The position numbers and the translations under genes are program-made. Positions 44,621-53,207 of a stretch of 64,000 bases of DNA are shown here, piece by piece. Location of the stretch: positions 1 to 64,000 of the forward strand of contig JAFZKP010000027.1 of the NCBI GenBank assembly GCA_017553625.1, in the 5' to 3' direction. The notes under the pieces were generated by a model. It was not told where the DNA came from and did no database searches. It saw only the letters and a list, made by a program, of their open reading frames with translations. Source of the DNA: Bacteroidales bacterium (lineage in GTDB: Bacteria > Bacteroidota > Bacteroidia > Bacteroidales > F082). Numbering within the stretch: position 1 is the first letter of the stretch; every line of letters begins with the position of its first letter.

Positions 44621-44974
44621 ATGTGGAGACTGATAGGACTTGTGGCGTTGCAGACGTTTTTTCTCGCAGGAGGTCAGGTTTTGCTGAAGCTTGCGATGGA
44701 GAAACTCCCAAAATTTGAGTGGACATGGGCATATTTCAAAGCCGTTTTGGTCGACTGGTGGCTGCTCGCATGCGGCATCAGCTTCGGATTCGCGACGATT
44801 TTGTGGCTCTACATCCTAAAAAAATTCCCTTTCAGCCAAGCCTATCCCCTCACCAGCCTATCTTTCGTGTTCGGGATGATAGCAGCGTGGCTCGTTTTCG
44901 GCGAAGCGGTGCCGTTCTCGCGCTGGATCGGACTGATTCTCGTCGTCGCAGGTTGTTTTTTAATCATGAAATGA
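44621..44974 (+). CDS. Small EamA-like four-span membrane protein
   Basis: 117 residues with four hydrophobic segments (about 3-20, 38-65, 73-92, 98-116). GGQVLLKLAM near the start and the repeated FPFSQAYPLTSLSFVFGMIAAWLVFGE region match half-length EamA/DMT proteins such as ArnE/ArnF-type flippase subunits. It might flip a lipid-linked intermediate across the inner membrane, but transport is inferred. It lies between the chain-length factor and the LolA-like gene, at the boundary of synthesis and export genes. Confidence 0.78.
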   Translation: MWRLIGLVALQTFFLAGGQVLLKLAMEKLPKFEWTWAYFKAVLVDWWLLACGISFGFATILWLYILKKFPFSQAYPLTSLSFVFGMIAAWLVFGEAVPFSRWIGLILVVAGCFLIMK

Positions 44975-44975
44975 T

Positions 44976-45569
44976 ATGAAAAAGCTATATCTCATTGGTT
45001 TTATGTTACTTACAAGCGTTTTCAGCTTTTCGCAAACGCAAGAGGTTATAATGGAAACACTTACAAATGCAGCCGCGTCGATGCAGTGTATGAATTGCCG
45101 TTTCACACAACAGAAAACGATGGCGATGTTAGCTGAACCGACTGTGTCTGAAGGACTTATGGGTTATAACTCGCCAGATAAGATGCGTTGGGAATACACC
45201 TCGCCTTACTCCTTTGCACTTGTCGTGGATGGCGATAAAATAACCAAAATAACCGACGGAAACGAAGAACTTCTCGACGCGAAATCCGGAAGGATGTACC
45301 AGGGAATAGTGAATATCATCATGAGCAGCGCGACGGGCAAAAAACTCTTCGACAAAACGATGTTTAACGTTGATATTCAAGATGTTGGAGAATTTTGGAA
45401 AGCAGAGATGAAGCCTAAAAAACAAAACATGAAACGCATGTTCTCAATGCTGACATTCTATTTTGGAAAAACGGACAACATTATCAACAAAGTTGAGATG
45501 ACAGAGGCGGGCGGCGACATGACTACAATTCAGTTTTACGACATGAAAATCAACGAGTTATGCGACTGA
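44976..45569 (+). CDS. LolA-like outer-membrane lipoprotein carrier protein
   Basis: 197 residues. Signal peptide MKKLYLIGFMLLTSVFSFSQ, then the LolA half-barrel (CRFTQQKTMAMLAEPTVSEGLMGYNSPDKMRWEYTSPYSFALVVDGDKITKIT, about 41-95). LolA carries acylated molecules across the periplasm. Such a gene is a standard member of aryl-polyene clusters (ApeL type), where it probably ferries the lipidated polyene from the MMPL transporter to the outer membrane. Overlaps the next gene by ten bases. Confidence 0.86.
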   Translation: MKKLYLIGFMLLTSVFSFSQTQEVIMETLTNAAASMQCMNCRFTQQKTMAMLAEPTVSEGLMGYNSPDKMRWEYTSPYSFALVVDGDKITKITDGNEELLDAKSGRMYQGIVNIIMSSATGKKLFDKTMFNVDIQDVGEFWKAEMKPKKQNMKRMFSMLTFYFGKTDNIINKVEMTEAGGDMTTIQFYDMKINELCD

Positions 45570-45937
45570 CAGAAGGATTTTTCATCATTGAAAACGTTAA
45601 CGACACCGATAATGGTTTCGAGGCTGTTTTGTACACCAATCCGGAACATCCGATTTACAAGGCACATTTCCCAGGAAACCCAATAACACCTGGCGTTTGC
45701 ATAATCCAAGCAGCAGGAGAATTGCTCGAACAAAAACTCGGTTGCAAGCTTTATCTGAAAACCATTAAAAACATTAAGTTTCTGTCGGTGATAATCCCTG
45801 AAGAAGGCAAAAAAATAAAATATAGTTTTTCAAATATCGTTGAGGACGAAAACGGCAGCAAGGCACAAGTCGTTGTGAGTGACGACAGCAACGTCTATGC
45901 TAAAATATCATTGATTTTCAATCATGAACGACTCTAA
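45560..45937 (+). CDS. ApeI-like hotdog-fold dehydratase
   Basis: 125 residues. One hotdog fold with the FabZ signature AHFPGNPITPGVCIIQAAGELL: His36 is retained, but the glutamate expected 14 residues later is Gln50. ApeI-type proteins likewise keep HFPG but lack the Glu. Together with the ApeP-like protein (Glu, no His) it should remove water from 3-hydroxyacyl-ACP; the pair may work as a heteromer or as two separate enzymes. It overlaps LolA upstream and the glycosyltransferase downstream. Confidence 0.8.
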   Translation: MRLTEGFFIIENVNDTDNGFEAVLYTNPEHPIYKAHFPGNPITPGVCIIQAAGELLEQKLGCKLYLKTIKNIKFLSVIIPEEGKKIKYSFSNIVEDENGSKAQVVVSDDSNVYAKISLIFNHERL

Positions 45938-46676
45938 AACATCAAAAATCTGCATGGTGATGCCGACCTACAACAACGACGGCACTCTGCGTGATGTCGT
46001 GGAACGTGTTTTGCGGTTCTGCGAAGATGTTATTGTCGTAAACGACGGATGCACAGACACTTCCACCGAAATTTTGTCATCTTTTAGCGATAAAATCACC
46101 GTTGTCGATTACGGAAAGAACCGCGGCAAAGGCTACGCTTTGAAACAGGGTTTCAAAAAAGCCATAGAACTCGGCTTCGATTATGCAATTACGATTGATT
46201 CGGACGGACAACATTTTCCAGAAGATATTCCATTGTTTATCAATGCGTTAAAGCGACATACAAACGCTTTGATTGTCGGGAGCCGCAACTTGAACGAGGA
46301 AAACATGCCAGGAAAGAACACTTTTGCAAACAAGTTTTCCAATTTCTGGTTCAAGATTCAGACCGGCATCAATTTACCCGACACACAAACAGGTTTTCGT
46401 CTGTATCCGCTGAAAAATCTGCCGAATCTGAGTTTTTTGACCTCTCGTTACGAGGCAGAACTCGAGCTTTTAGTTGGAGCGGCATGGCGAGGAACCGACC
46501 TGATACCGATTAAAATAAACGTGTTTTATCCTAAAGCCGAGGAACGCGTTTCGCACTTTCGTCCATTTTGGGACTTCCTGAGAATCAGTGTGTTAAACAC
46601 GTTTTTGTGTATTTTGGCGGTGGTTTACGGATTGCCTTCAAGGCTAATCAGAAAAGCGAGGAGGCACCATGACTAA
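45924..46676 (+). CDS. Family 2 glycosyltransferase (DPM/DPG synthase-like)
   Basis: 250 residues. The GT-A fold begins MVMPTYNNDGTLRDVVERVL and has VIVVNDGCTDTS, GKNRGKGYALKQGF and the metal-binding TIDSDGQHFPED (about 90-101), like polyprenyl-phosphate mannose or glucose synthases. A weak hydrophobic C-terminus (LNTFLCILAVVYGLPSRL) suggests membrane association. Aryl-polyene clusters carry a GT2 domain (ApeJ region), so it probably adds a sugar to the lipid anchor or carrier. Overlaps both neighbours by 8-14 bases. Confidence 0.85.
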   Translation: MNDSKTSKICMVMPTYNNDGTLRDVVERVLRFCEDVIVVNDGCTDTSTEILSSFSDKITVVDYGKNRGKGYALKQGFKKAIELGFDYAITIDSDGQHFPEDIPLFINALKRHTNALIVGSRNLNEENMPGKNTFANKFSNFWFKIQTGINLPDTQTGFRLYPLKNLPNLSFLTSRYEAELELLVGAAWRGTDLIPIKINVFYPKAEERVSHFRPFWDFLRISVLNTFLCILAVVYGLPSRLIRKARRHHD

Positions 46677-49600
46677 GTTTTTCCTTAAAATATACGATTT
46701 TATGTCGGGAAAGAAGGCTTTGTCGATAGTTTTATTGTTGACAATCACTGCATTATGCATTATTTCTGCCTTAAAATTGGATTATAAGGAAAACATAGCC
46801 GACTTCCTGCCATCCGACCCTGAAAAGGAAAAATACACTTCGGTTTATGAGGATTTGAGCAACCAAGGGCAAATCACAGTCATCTTTTCCGACAACGACA
46901 TGGACGAGCTGATGAGTGCCTTGGATGACTTTGAAAGCAATTGGCACGAATTAGACACCACATTGTTAGTCAATGATTTACGTTGTAAAGTCAATGATGG
47001 TTTGGTCTTCGATGCCATTGATTTCATAAGAGAAAACCAGCCATTGTTTTTGACTGACGACGACTACAAACGCATGGATTCTCTTCTTTCCGAGCCCGAT
47101 TACGTTGCCACATGCATGCAAAACATCAAGCGGATGCTGGCTTTCCCGACAGCGAGCATAGTCATCGAAGGCATAAAAGCCGACCCATTGAACCTGTATT
47201 CGCCTACGCTTCAACGACTTACGTCATTGAACGCCACCGAAGGCTATCGCGTTGAAGATGAATATCTTTTCAACGAAGCTGGCAATAAGGCTTTTGCATT
47301 CTTCTCCTCACCTTTTTCGGGCAGCGACACCAAAAACAACGCCGTTTTGGTCAATTTGATGGAAAAAGTCATCGATTTCACATCAGAAAGCCATCAAGAT
47401 GTGAAGATTTCGGCAGTTGGAGCACCAACGATTGCCGTCACCAACGCGCAACAGGTTAAAAATGACAGTTTTCTCTCCATCGCGCTTGCCATCGTATTGA
47501 TTTTCAGTATTTTGATGTTCACGATGGCAAGAAAGCGCAACCTTCTGTGGTTGGGAATCTCAATAATGTTCGGTTGGATTTTCGCTCTCGCAGTGATTGC
47601 GTTGTTCAAGACAAGCATTTCAATCATCGTGGTGGGCATAGGCTCAGTAATTGTTGGCATTGCCGTGAATTATCCGCTTCACTACCTCGACCACATCAAG
47701 CAGGAGCCGAATAAACGTGAAGCGTTGAAGGACGTGATTCAGCCTTTGGTAATCGGAAACATCACCACGGTCGCGGCGTTTGCATGTCTTATCTTCGTGA
47801 AAGCGGAGGCGATGCATGACCTCGGGCTCTTCGGCGCACTGATGCTCATCGGGACGATTCTTTTCGTGATGATTTTCCTGCCATTGTTCGCCGTGTCGCC
47901 AAAGAAAACACACAAACTTTTCGTCGACAACGGGAGAGAACAGTCAGAAAAATGGCGTAAAATCAAATTGTATGCTTTCTGGCCGTTAGTCATTATCACA
48001 TTGATACTCAGTTATTTCAGCAGCGACACATCATTCGATTCCGATTTGCACAACATCAATTTCATGACTGAGCAGCAAAAAGAAGATTTGGCACTTTTGA
48101 ACGAGTCACTAAATAAGGATGGCGAAACGGATTTGATTTATGTGGTGGCGGAAGGAAAGGATTTACAGGAGGCTTTGGCTAAAAATGAGGTTATAATTAA
48201 TAATTTTGAGACGGATTTTTATCCGTCTCTACAATCCGTTTCAGGACCAAATGACCTGCTACCATCTATTGAAAAACAGCAGCATTCGCTTGAAAAATGG
48301 GCTGATTTTTGGAAAAGGCACGCAGATATTGCAGAAATTGCAGAAAAAGAAGCTGTAAATGCAGGATTTACTGCAAATGCATTCTCAACTTTTACGCATA
48401 ATATTGACAAACAATACGTTACAAAATCAACAAACGAGATGGGAGCCTTGACGGAGTTGTGCAAAACGTACGCTTTACAGCACGATTCACTGACTCGCAT
48501 CGTGAATTTTGTGCGCGTTCCCATTGAGAAGTCTGAACCCATGAAACAGCAGTTGCGACAGGCATTGCCGGAGAATTCCTTTGCCTTCAGCATCAGCGAC
48601 GTGGGAAATAACCTCGTATCTGCATTGTCGGATGACTTTGACTACATTTTATACGTCTGCAGCATTGTGGTTTTCTTCTTCCTCTGCCTCTCTTTCGGTC
48701 GTCTTGAACTCGCAATCTTAGCGTTCCTGCCACTCACCGTGGGATGGGCTTGGATATTGGGAATCATGAGCTTAAGCGCGATAAAATTCAATATCGTAAA
48801 CATCATTCTGGCGACATTCATCTTCGGTCAAGGCGACGACTACACCATTTTTATAACAGAGGGTTTGCTTTACGAATACACTTACGGCAAAAAAATGCTT
48901 AAAAACTATCGAAACAGCGTGATTTTGTCAGGAATCCTGATGTTTATCGGCATCGGAACGCTGATTTTCGCGAAGCATCCTGCGATGAAATCGTTAGCTG
49001 AAGTGGCAATCATCGGAATGGCAACCGTCGTTTTCATGGCGTGCTACCTGCCTCCTATCGTTTTCGGGTGGCTCACCAGGAAAAAAGGAAAGCTGCGCGA
49101 GGTTCCGCTTACGCTGAAACGTATAATCTATACCACATTAACGCTGCTCGTCTTCTTCATTGCAGCCTTCGTCATCGTCACGCCTTTGACGTTGATTTAC
49201 ATAGTGTTATATCCAAGAACGAAGAAAAAACGTTATCGTTACCACCAGATGATTTGCGTTTTCATGCGCATTGCCTTGAAACTGCTTCCTGACGTTAAAT
49301 TCAGCCTTGAAAATAAGTTTGGCGAGAGATTTGACAAGCCTGCAGTCATCATCGCGAACCATCAGTCGCATCTTGACTTGTTGTGCGTCATGATGTTACA
49401 TCCGAAAGTGGTGCTGCTGACGACAGACTGGGTCTGGAAAAACCCGATTTATGGTGTCATCATCCGTTTCGCGGAGTTTTATCCAGTTTCCGACGGCTAT
49501 GATAAAAACGTTGAACGCCTGCAAAGTCTTGTGAGACGTGGCTATTCCGTGGTTGTATTCCCTGAAGGCACGCGTTCTGTTACAGGCGAAATCATACGTT

Positions 49601-50190
49601 TCCACAAAGGCGCTTTCCAACTCGCGCAAGCACTCAACATCGATATTTTGCCTGTTTTCATCCATGGCGCACATGATGTGATGCCGAAAAATGACTTCGT
49701 TTTGCGCGAAGGCAAACTGCACGTGGAAATCGGGCAAAGGATGTTGGCGGGCGAAGTTAATTCAATTGAAACCAATGCTTTAAGAACGCATTTCCACGAA
49801 TTTTACATCAAGCATCTTGAAGAAATCAGAAAAGAACGCGAAGATGTCGATTATGTTTTGCCTTTCGTTAAGTACAAATACATTTACAAAGGCAACGATG
49901 TTGAACGGGCTGTTATGGTAAGTCTAAAGAAATTCAAGGCTCACTCCAAAGAGTTTAACATATTGAATTACAATAGTATAGCTATAACAAACAGCGGTTA
50001 TGGAGAACTTGCCCAGACAATAGCCTTGCTTCATCGAGATACACAGATTTACGCGTTTGAAGCCAATGAAGACAAGTTTTTAATAGCGACACATACCAGT
50101 AATATCCCAGAGAATTTGCATTTCGTAAAAGACGGAAAAGAGCTTGAAAAATGCGATTATATAATTGATTGTCAATCATTTTTAAGATGA
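46669..50190 (+). CDS. MMPL/RND transporter fused to a PlsC-type acyltransferase
   Basis: 1173 residues. Residues 1-810 form an MMPL exporter: one span (about 17-37), a periplasmic loop, five to six spans (about 265-430), a second loop with an in-frame palindrome at about 514-522, and six more spans (about 660-800). Two further spans (about 815-860) lead to a lysophosphatidic-acid-type acyltransferase with NHQSHLD (Asn897-His898-x4-Asp903) and FPEGTRS (964-970). The last 110 residues (YKGNDVERAVMVSLKKFKAHSKEFNIL...) are unassigned. In related clusters transporter and acyltransferase are usually separate; the fusion suggests acylation coupled to export. Its stop overlaps the next start. Confidence 0.88.
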   Translation: MTKFFLKIYDFMSGKKALSIVLLLTITALCIISALKLDYKENIADFLPSDPEKEKYTSVYEDLSNQGQITVIFSDNDMDELMSALDDFESNWHELDTTLLVNDLRCKVNDGLVFDAIDFIRENQPLFLTDDDYKRMDSLLSEPDYVATCMQNIKRMLAFPTASIVIEGIKADPLNLYSPTLQRLTSLNATEGYRVEDEYLFNEAGNKAFAFFSSPFSGSDTKNNAVLVNLMEKVIDFTSESHQDVKISAVGAPTIAVTNAQQVKNDSFLSIALAIVLIFSILMFTMARKRNLLWLGISIMFGWIFALAVIALFKTSISIIVVGIGSVIVGIAVNYPLHYLDHIKQEPNKREALKDVIQPLVIGNITTVAAFACLIFVKAEAMHDLGLFGALMLIGTILFVMIFLPLFAVSPKKTHKLFVDNGREQSEKWRKIKLYAFWPLVIITLILSYFSSDTSFDSDLHNINFMTEQQKEDLALLNESLNKDGETDLIYVVAEGKDLQEALAKNEVIINNFETDFYPSLQSVSGPNDLLPSIEKQQHSLEKWADFWKRHADIAEIAEKEAVNAGFTANAFSTFTHNIDKQYVTKSTNEMGALTELCKTYALQHDSLTRIVNFVRVPIEKSEPMKQQLRQALPENSFAFSISDVGNNLVSALSDDFDYILYVCSIVVFFFLCLSFGRLELAILAFLPLTVGWAWILGIMSLSAIKFNIVNIILATFIFGQGDDYTIFITEGLLYEYTYGKKMLKNYRNSVILSGILMFIGIGTLIFAKHPAMKSLAEVAIIGMATVVFMACYLPPIVFGWLTRKKGKLREVPLTLKRIIYTTLTLLVFFIAAFVIVTPLTLIYIVLYPRTKKKRYRYHQMICVFMRIALKLLPDVKFSLENKFGERFDKPAVIIANHQSHLDLLCVMMLHPKVVLLTTDWVWKNPIYGVIIRFAEFYPVSDGYDKNVERLQSLVRRGYSVVVFPEGTRSVTGEIIRFHKGAFQLAQALNIDILPVFIHGAHDVMPKNDFVLREGKLHVEIGQRMLAGEVNSIETNALRTHFHEFYIKHLEEIRKEREDVDYVLPFVKYKYIYKGNDVERAVMVSLKKFKAHSKEFNILNYNSIAITNSGYGELAQTIALLHRDTQIYAFEANEDKFLIATHTSNIPENLHFVKDGKELEKCDYIIDCQSFLR
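48208..48229. repeat. In-frame palindrome inside the MMPL gene
   Basis: Perfect 9-bp stem GAGACGGAT (48208-48216), TTTT, ATCCGTCTC (48221-48229), followed by TAC. In the reading frame it encodes ETDFYPSLQ in the second periplasmic loop. The ...CGTCTCTAC end matches the repeat family seen elsewhere. Confidence 0.75.
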
Positions 50191-53159
50191 AAAAGTGCAT
50201 CATCATAGGAAGCGGCTTGGGTGGTCTTTCCACTGGTGTCATCTTGGCGAAAAACGGCTACGATGTCACCATTTTGGAGCAGGCGAACCAAATCGGAGGC
50301 TGTTTGCAATGCTTCCAACGTGATGGTGTGAAGTTTGAGACCGGCATGCACTTCATCGGCAGCCTCGATGACGGAAAAGTGCTTTCAAATTATCTTAACT
50401 ATTTGGAAATCAAGGATAAAATCGTCGTAAATCCTCTTGACAAAAACGCATACGACATCGTTTCTCTGAACGGCGAGCGTTTTTCATTTCCAAACGGACG
50501 TGAGGCTTTCATCGAGCATTTTTCAGAGCGTTTTCCAAATCAACGCGAGAATCTTATTCAATATTGCGATTTGGTCGAGCAGGTTGCCGCATTGTCACCC
50601 TTCCGCGATTTGAAGCTCCTCGACGACAACAGTTTTTTCAAGAGTAACGAACTGTTATTCAAGAGTTTAAACGAAATAATCGACTCCACAATAACCGACC
50701 CGCTTTTGCGAAATGTTTTGGTCGGCAATATCTCACTTTATTCGGCCGAGAAAAACAAAACGCCGTTTGCTGTGCATGCTTTCATCTTTGATTTCTACAA
50801 CAACGGCGCATATCGTATCGTCGGAGGCAGCGATGCCATTGCTAAAGTATTGAGTGATAATATTTTACATTACGGCGGACATATTCTCACACGCCAAAAA
50901 GTGACACAAATTGTCATTGAAAACAAGGTCGCGATTGGCGTAAAAACCGAAAACGAAGACTTTTATCCTGCCGATGTCGTGATTTCCGACATAAATCCAA
51001 AGCAACTCATTGATATTGTTGATGATACAGTCTTTAACGAAGCTTATAAATCAAGAATTAGGGACATAAGAAACACTTCATCTGTATTCTCTTTGTATCT
51101 GCGTTTCAAAGATGAAGCGATGCCGTATCTTAACTCTAATTTCTATGGTTTTCAATCAGTTACGCCATGGGAAATGAGCGGCAAAGTCGATGAGAAATGG
51201 CCCAACGGTTATCTTTACATGCATCATTGCCATGAGAAAGAACCGATATTCGCGAAAAGTGGAGTGATTTTGTCATACATGTCAATTGACGCAATGGACA
51301 AGTGGAAAGACACCACAATTGGTCACAGAGGCGCTGATTATGAACGATTTAAGCATGATATGGCGGAACGATTGTTGGACGTTGTGGAAAAAGATTTTCC
51401 TGGTTTGAGAGATTCCATTGCCGACTATCACGCAGCCACGCCTCTCACCTACCGCGACTACACCTCCACGCCCGACGGCTCGATTTACGGTCTCGCAAAA
51501 GACGTGAACAAAGGCATAGCAGGAAGAGTTTCGTATAAAACAAAGGTGCCGAATCTTTTCCTTGTTGGTCAAAACATCAACTCACACGGCATGCTCGGCG
51601 TACTCGTCGGGACGATGACTGTTTGCTCGCAACTCATTGGAGAACAAACGGTTAAGCAACAGATGATTGAAGCCAACCGTAAGACCACGCTAATCATCGG
51701 AGGCGGTCTCGGCGGTCTCGTGACTGGTGCTCTTCTCACAAAAGAAGGCCATAAAGTGACCGTTTTGGAGAAAAACAGCATTATCGGTGGCGGATTGCAG
51801 TCGTTTTACAGGCACAATGTGGAGTTTCCAACAGGAATGCACATTTTCGGAGGCTTCAACGAAGGCGGAAATCTTAAGCAAATATTTGATTATCTTGACA
51901 TTACAGACAAATTACAGCTTCAACCAACTGATGACGACGCCTGCGATGTTGTGACAATTTCAGAAGACAATGCCACATATTTTTTACCGAAAGGCAAGGA
52001 AAACCTGATAGATTATCTTTCAAAAATTTTCCCTGACGAGGCTGAAAATATCAGAAATTACATAGAAAAACTGTTTGAATTGTCGCAAGAGGAAGACCTT
52101 TTTTATATTCGTGAAAGCTCGCCTGAACCCAATTTCACATCTCTTTCAGAAGACTTCCTAATGCCTTATAACTCTTTGATTGACAAATACATAAACAATC
52201 CAAAACTCAAGAGGCTGATGGGTTATCTTAGCCCACTTTTCGGTGGCGTTGAAAACATGACACCTGCGTTTTTAAATGCACTTCTGAGCGTTTTGCACAT
52301 CAATGGGACGTTCCAGTTTACGGGAGGCAGTCAGCAGATGGCGGATTTACTTAAAGAAGTGATTGAAGATGGCGGCGGAAAGGTCATCGCAAACGAGGAA
52401 GTGGCTAAAATAAACATTGAGAATCATTTAGTTTCAGAGGTTATGACCAAAAAAGGCAATTCATATACCGCCCAAAACTACATTTCAGATGTTCATCCCG
52501 ACGTGCTTTTAAAACTTGTCAGCGAAAACGCTTTCCCAACAGCTTTCAAAAAACGTCTGCGTTCGATTCCTGAGTCTTCTTCAAGTTTCAAAGTTTATGT
52601 AAAATTTAAGAAAGACACTTTCCATTACATAAATCATGCAAGTTATATCATTGATAATCAAAAAGAATGGCCACAAGGTCTGATGTATGTGACACCTCCG
52701 GTAGAGAATCAGGGAGAGTTTGCCAATACGATGATTATCATTAGCATGATGAGTTTTGACGAAGTAAGACGGTGGGAAGACACGAAAACAGGGCATCGTG
52801 GCGAGGATTATGAGCGTTGGAAACAACAAATGACTGATAAATTGCTTTCACGAATGGAGCAGATTTATCCAGATTTCCGCAGCAGCATTGAGTTTTCGTT
52901 TGCCTCCTCCCCTCTCACCATCCGCGATTTTTACGGCAACAAAGAAGGCTCAAACTACGGATTCCAAAAGGACAGCAACGACCTCATGCTTTCGCAAATG
53001 TCAGTATTTACAAAGGTTAAGAATCTCTTCCTCACAGGACAGAATGTCAACATCCACGGATTCTGCGGTGTTTCTTTGACAGCGATTCAGACTGCCGAAG
53101 CACTCGTCGGACATAACGAAATCGTTAGAAAAATCAATAAAATTTGTCAAAGTAATTAA
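50187..53159 (+). CDS. Tandem-fused FAD-dependent oxidoreductase (phytoene desaturase-like, two complete copies)
   Basis: 990 residues from the ATG overlapping the previous stop. Two full-length CrtI/retinol-saturase-like proteins lie head to tail. Copy 1 is residues 1-492 (CIIIGSGLGGLSTGVILAKNGYDVTILEQ...GGCLQ) and copy 2 is 493-990 (TLIIGGGLGGLVTGALLTKEGHKVTVLEK...GGGLQ). Both contain RIVGGS/FTGGSQ-type substrate strands, the DxxP-like ISDINP/ISDVHP and a C-terminal NLFLVGQNINSHGMLG / NLFLTGQNVNIHGFCG FAD site. Both look intact. The family desaturates or saturates isoprenoid and polyene chains. Here it probably acts on the polyene or its precursor. In related clusters the copies are separate genes; the fusion resembles a heterodimer made covalent. 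Confidence 0.87.
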   Translation: MKKCIIIGSGLGGLSTGVILAKNGYDVTILEQANQIGGCLQCFQRDGVKFETGMHFIGSLDDGKVLSNYLNYLEIKDKIVVNPLDKNAYDIVSLNGERFSFPNGREAFIEHFSERFPNQRENLIQYCDLVEQVAALSPFRDLKLLDDNSFFKSNELLFKSLNEIIDSTITDPLLRNVLVGNISLYSAEKNKTPFAVHAFIFDFYNNGAYRIVGGSDAIAKVLSDNILHYGGHILTRQKVTQIVIENKVAIGVKTENEDFYPADVVISDINPKQLIDIVDDTVFNEAYKSRIRDIRNTSSVFSLYLRFKDEAMPYLNSNFYGFQSVTPWEMSGKVDEKWPNGYLYMHHCHEKEPIFAKSGVILSYMSIDAMDKWKDTTIGHRGADYERFKHDMAERLLDVVEKDFPGLRDSIADYHAATPLTYRDYTSTPDGSIYGLAKDVNKGIAGRVSYKTKVPNLFLVGQNINSHGMLGVLVGTMTVCSQLIGEQTVKQQMIEANRKTTLIIGGGLGGLVTGALLTKEGHKVTVLEKNSIIGGGLQSFYRHNVEFPTGMHIFGGFNEGGNLKQIFDYLDITDKLQLQPTDDDACDVVTISEDNATYFLPKGKENLIDYLSKIFPDEAENIRNYIEKLFELSQEEDLFYIRESSPEPNFTSLSEDFLMPYNSLIDKYINNPKLKRLMGYLSPLFGGVENMTPAFLNALLSVLHINGTFQFTGGSQQMADLLKEVIEDGGGKVIANEEVAKINIENHLVSEVMTKKGNSYTAQNYISDVHPDVLLKLVSENAFPTAFKKRLRSIPESSSSFKVYVKFKKDTFHYINHASYIIDNQKEWPQGLMYVTPPVENQGEFANTMIIISMMSFDEVRRWEDTKTGHRGEDYERWKQQMTDKLLSRMEQIYPDFRSSIEFSFASSPLTIRDFYGNKEGSNYGFQKDSNDLMLSQMSVFTKVKNLFLTGQNVNIHGFCGVSLTAIQTAEALVGHNEIVRKINKICQSN

Positions 53160-53175
53160 ATGTTTCGTATATTTG
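53143..53175 (+). promoter_or_regulatory. Internal promoter before the radical SAM gene
   Basis: -33 TTTG (53143-53146), 21-base spacer, -7 TATATTTG (53168-53175): a textbook Bacteroidetes promoter that overlaps the end of the oxidoreductase gene. It would let 53208-58174 be transcribed separately from the core cluster. Confidence 0.78.
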
Positions 53176-53207
53176 TAGTTTCTTTTTAGGATTAGAGATT
53201 ATATTAG

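Noticed and set aside
50187-53159. Oxidoreductase fusion as an assembly duplication
   Set aside because: The two halves differ clearly in sequence, so this is not a collapsed or duplicated assembly segment.
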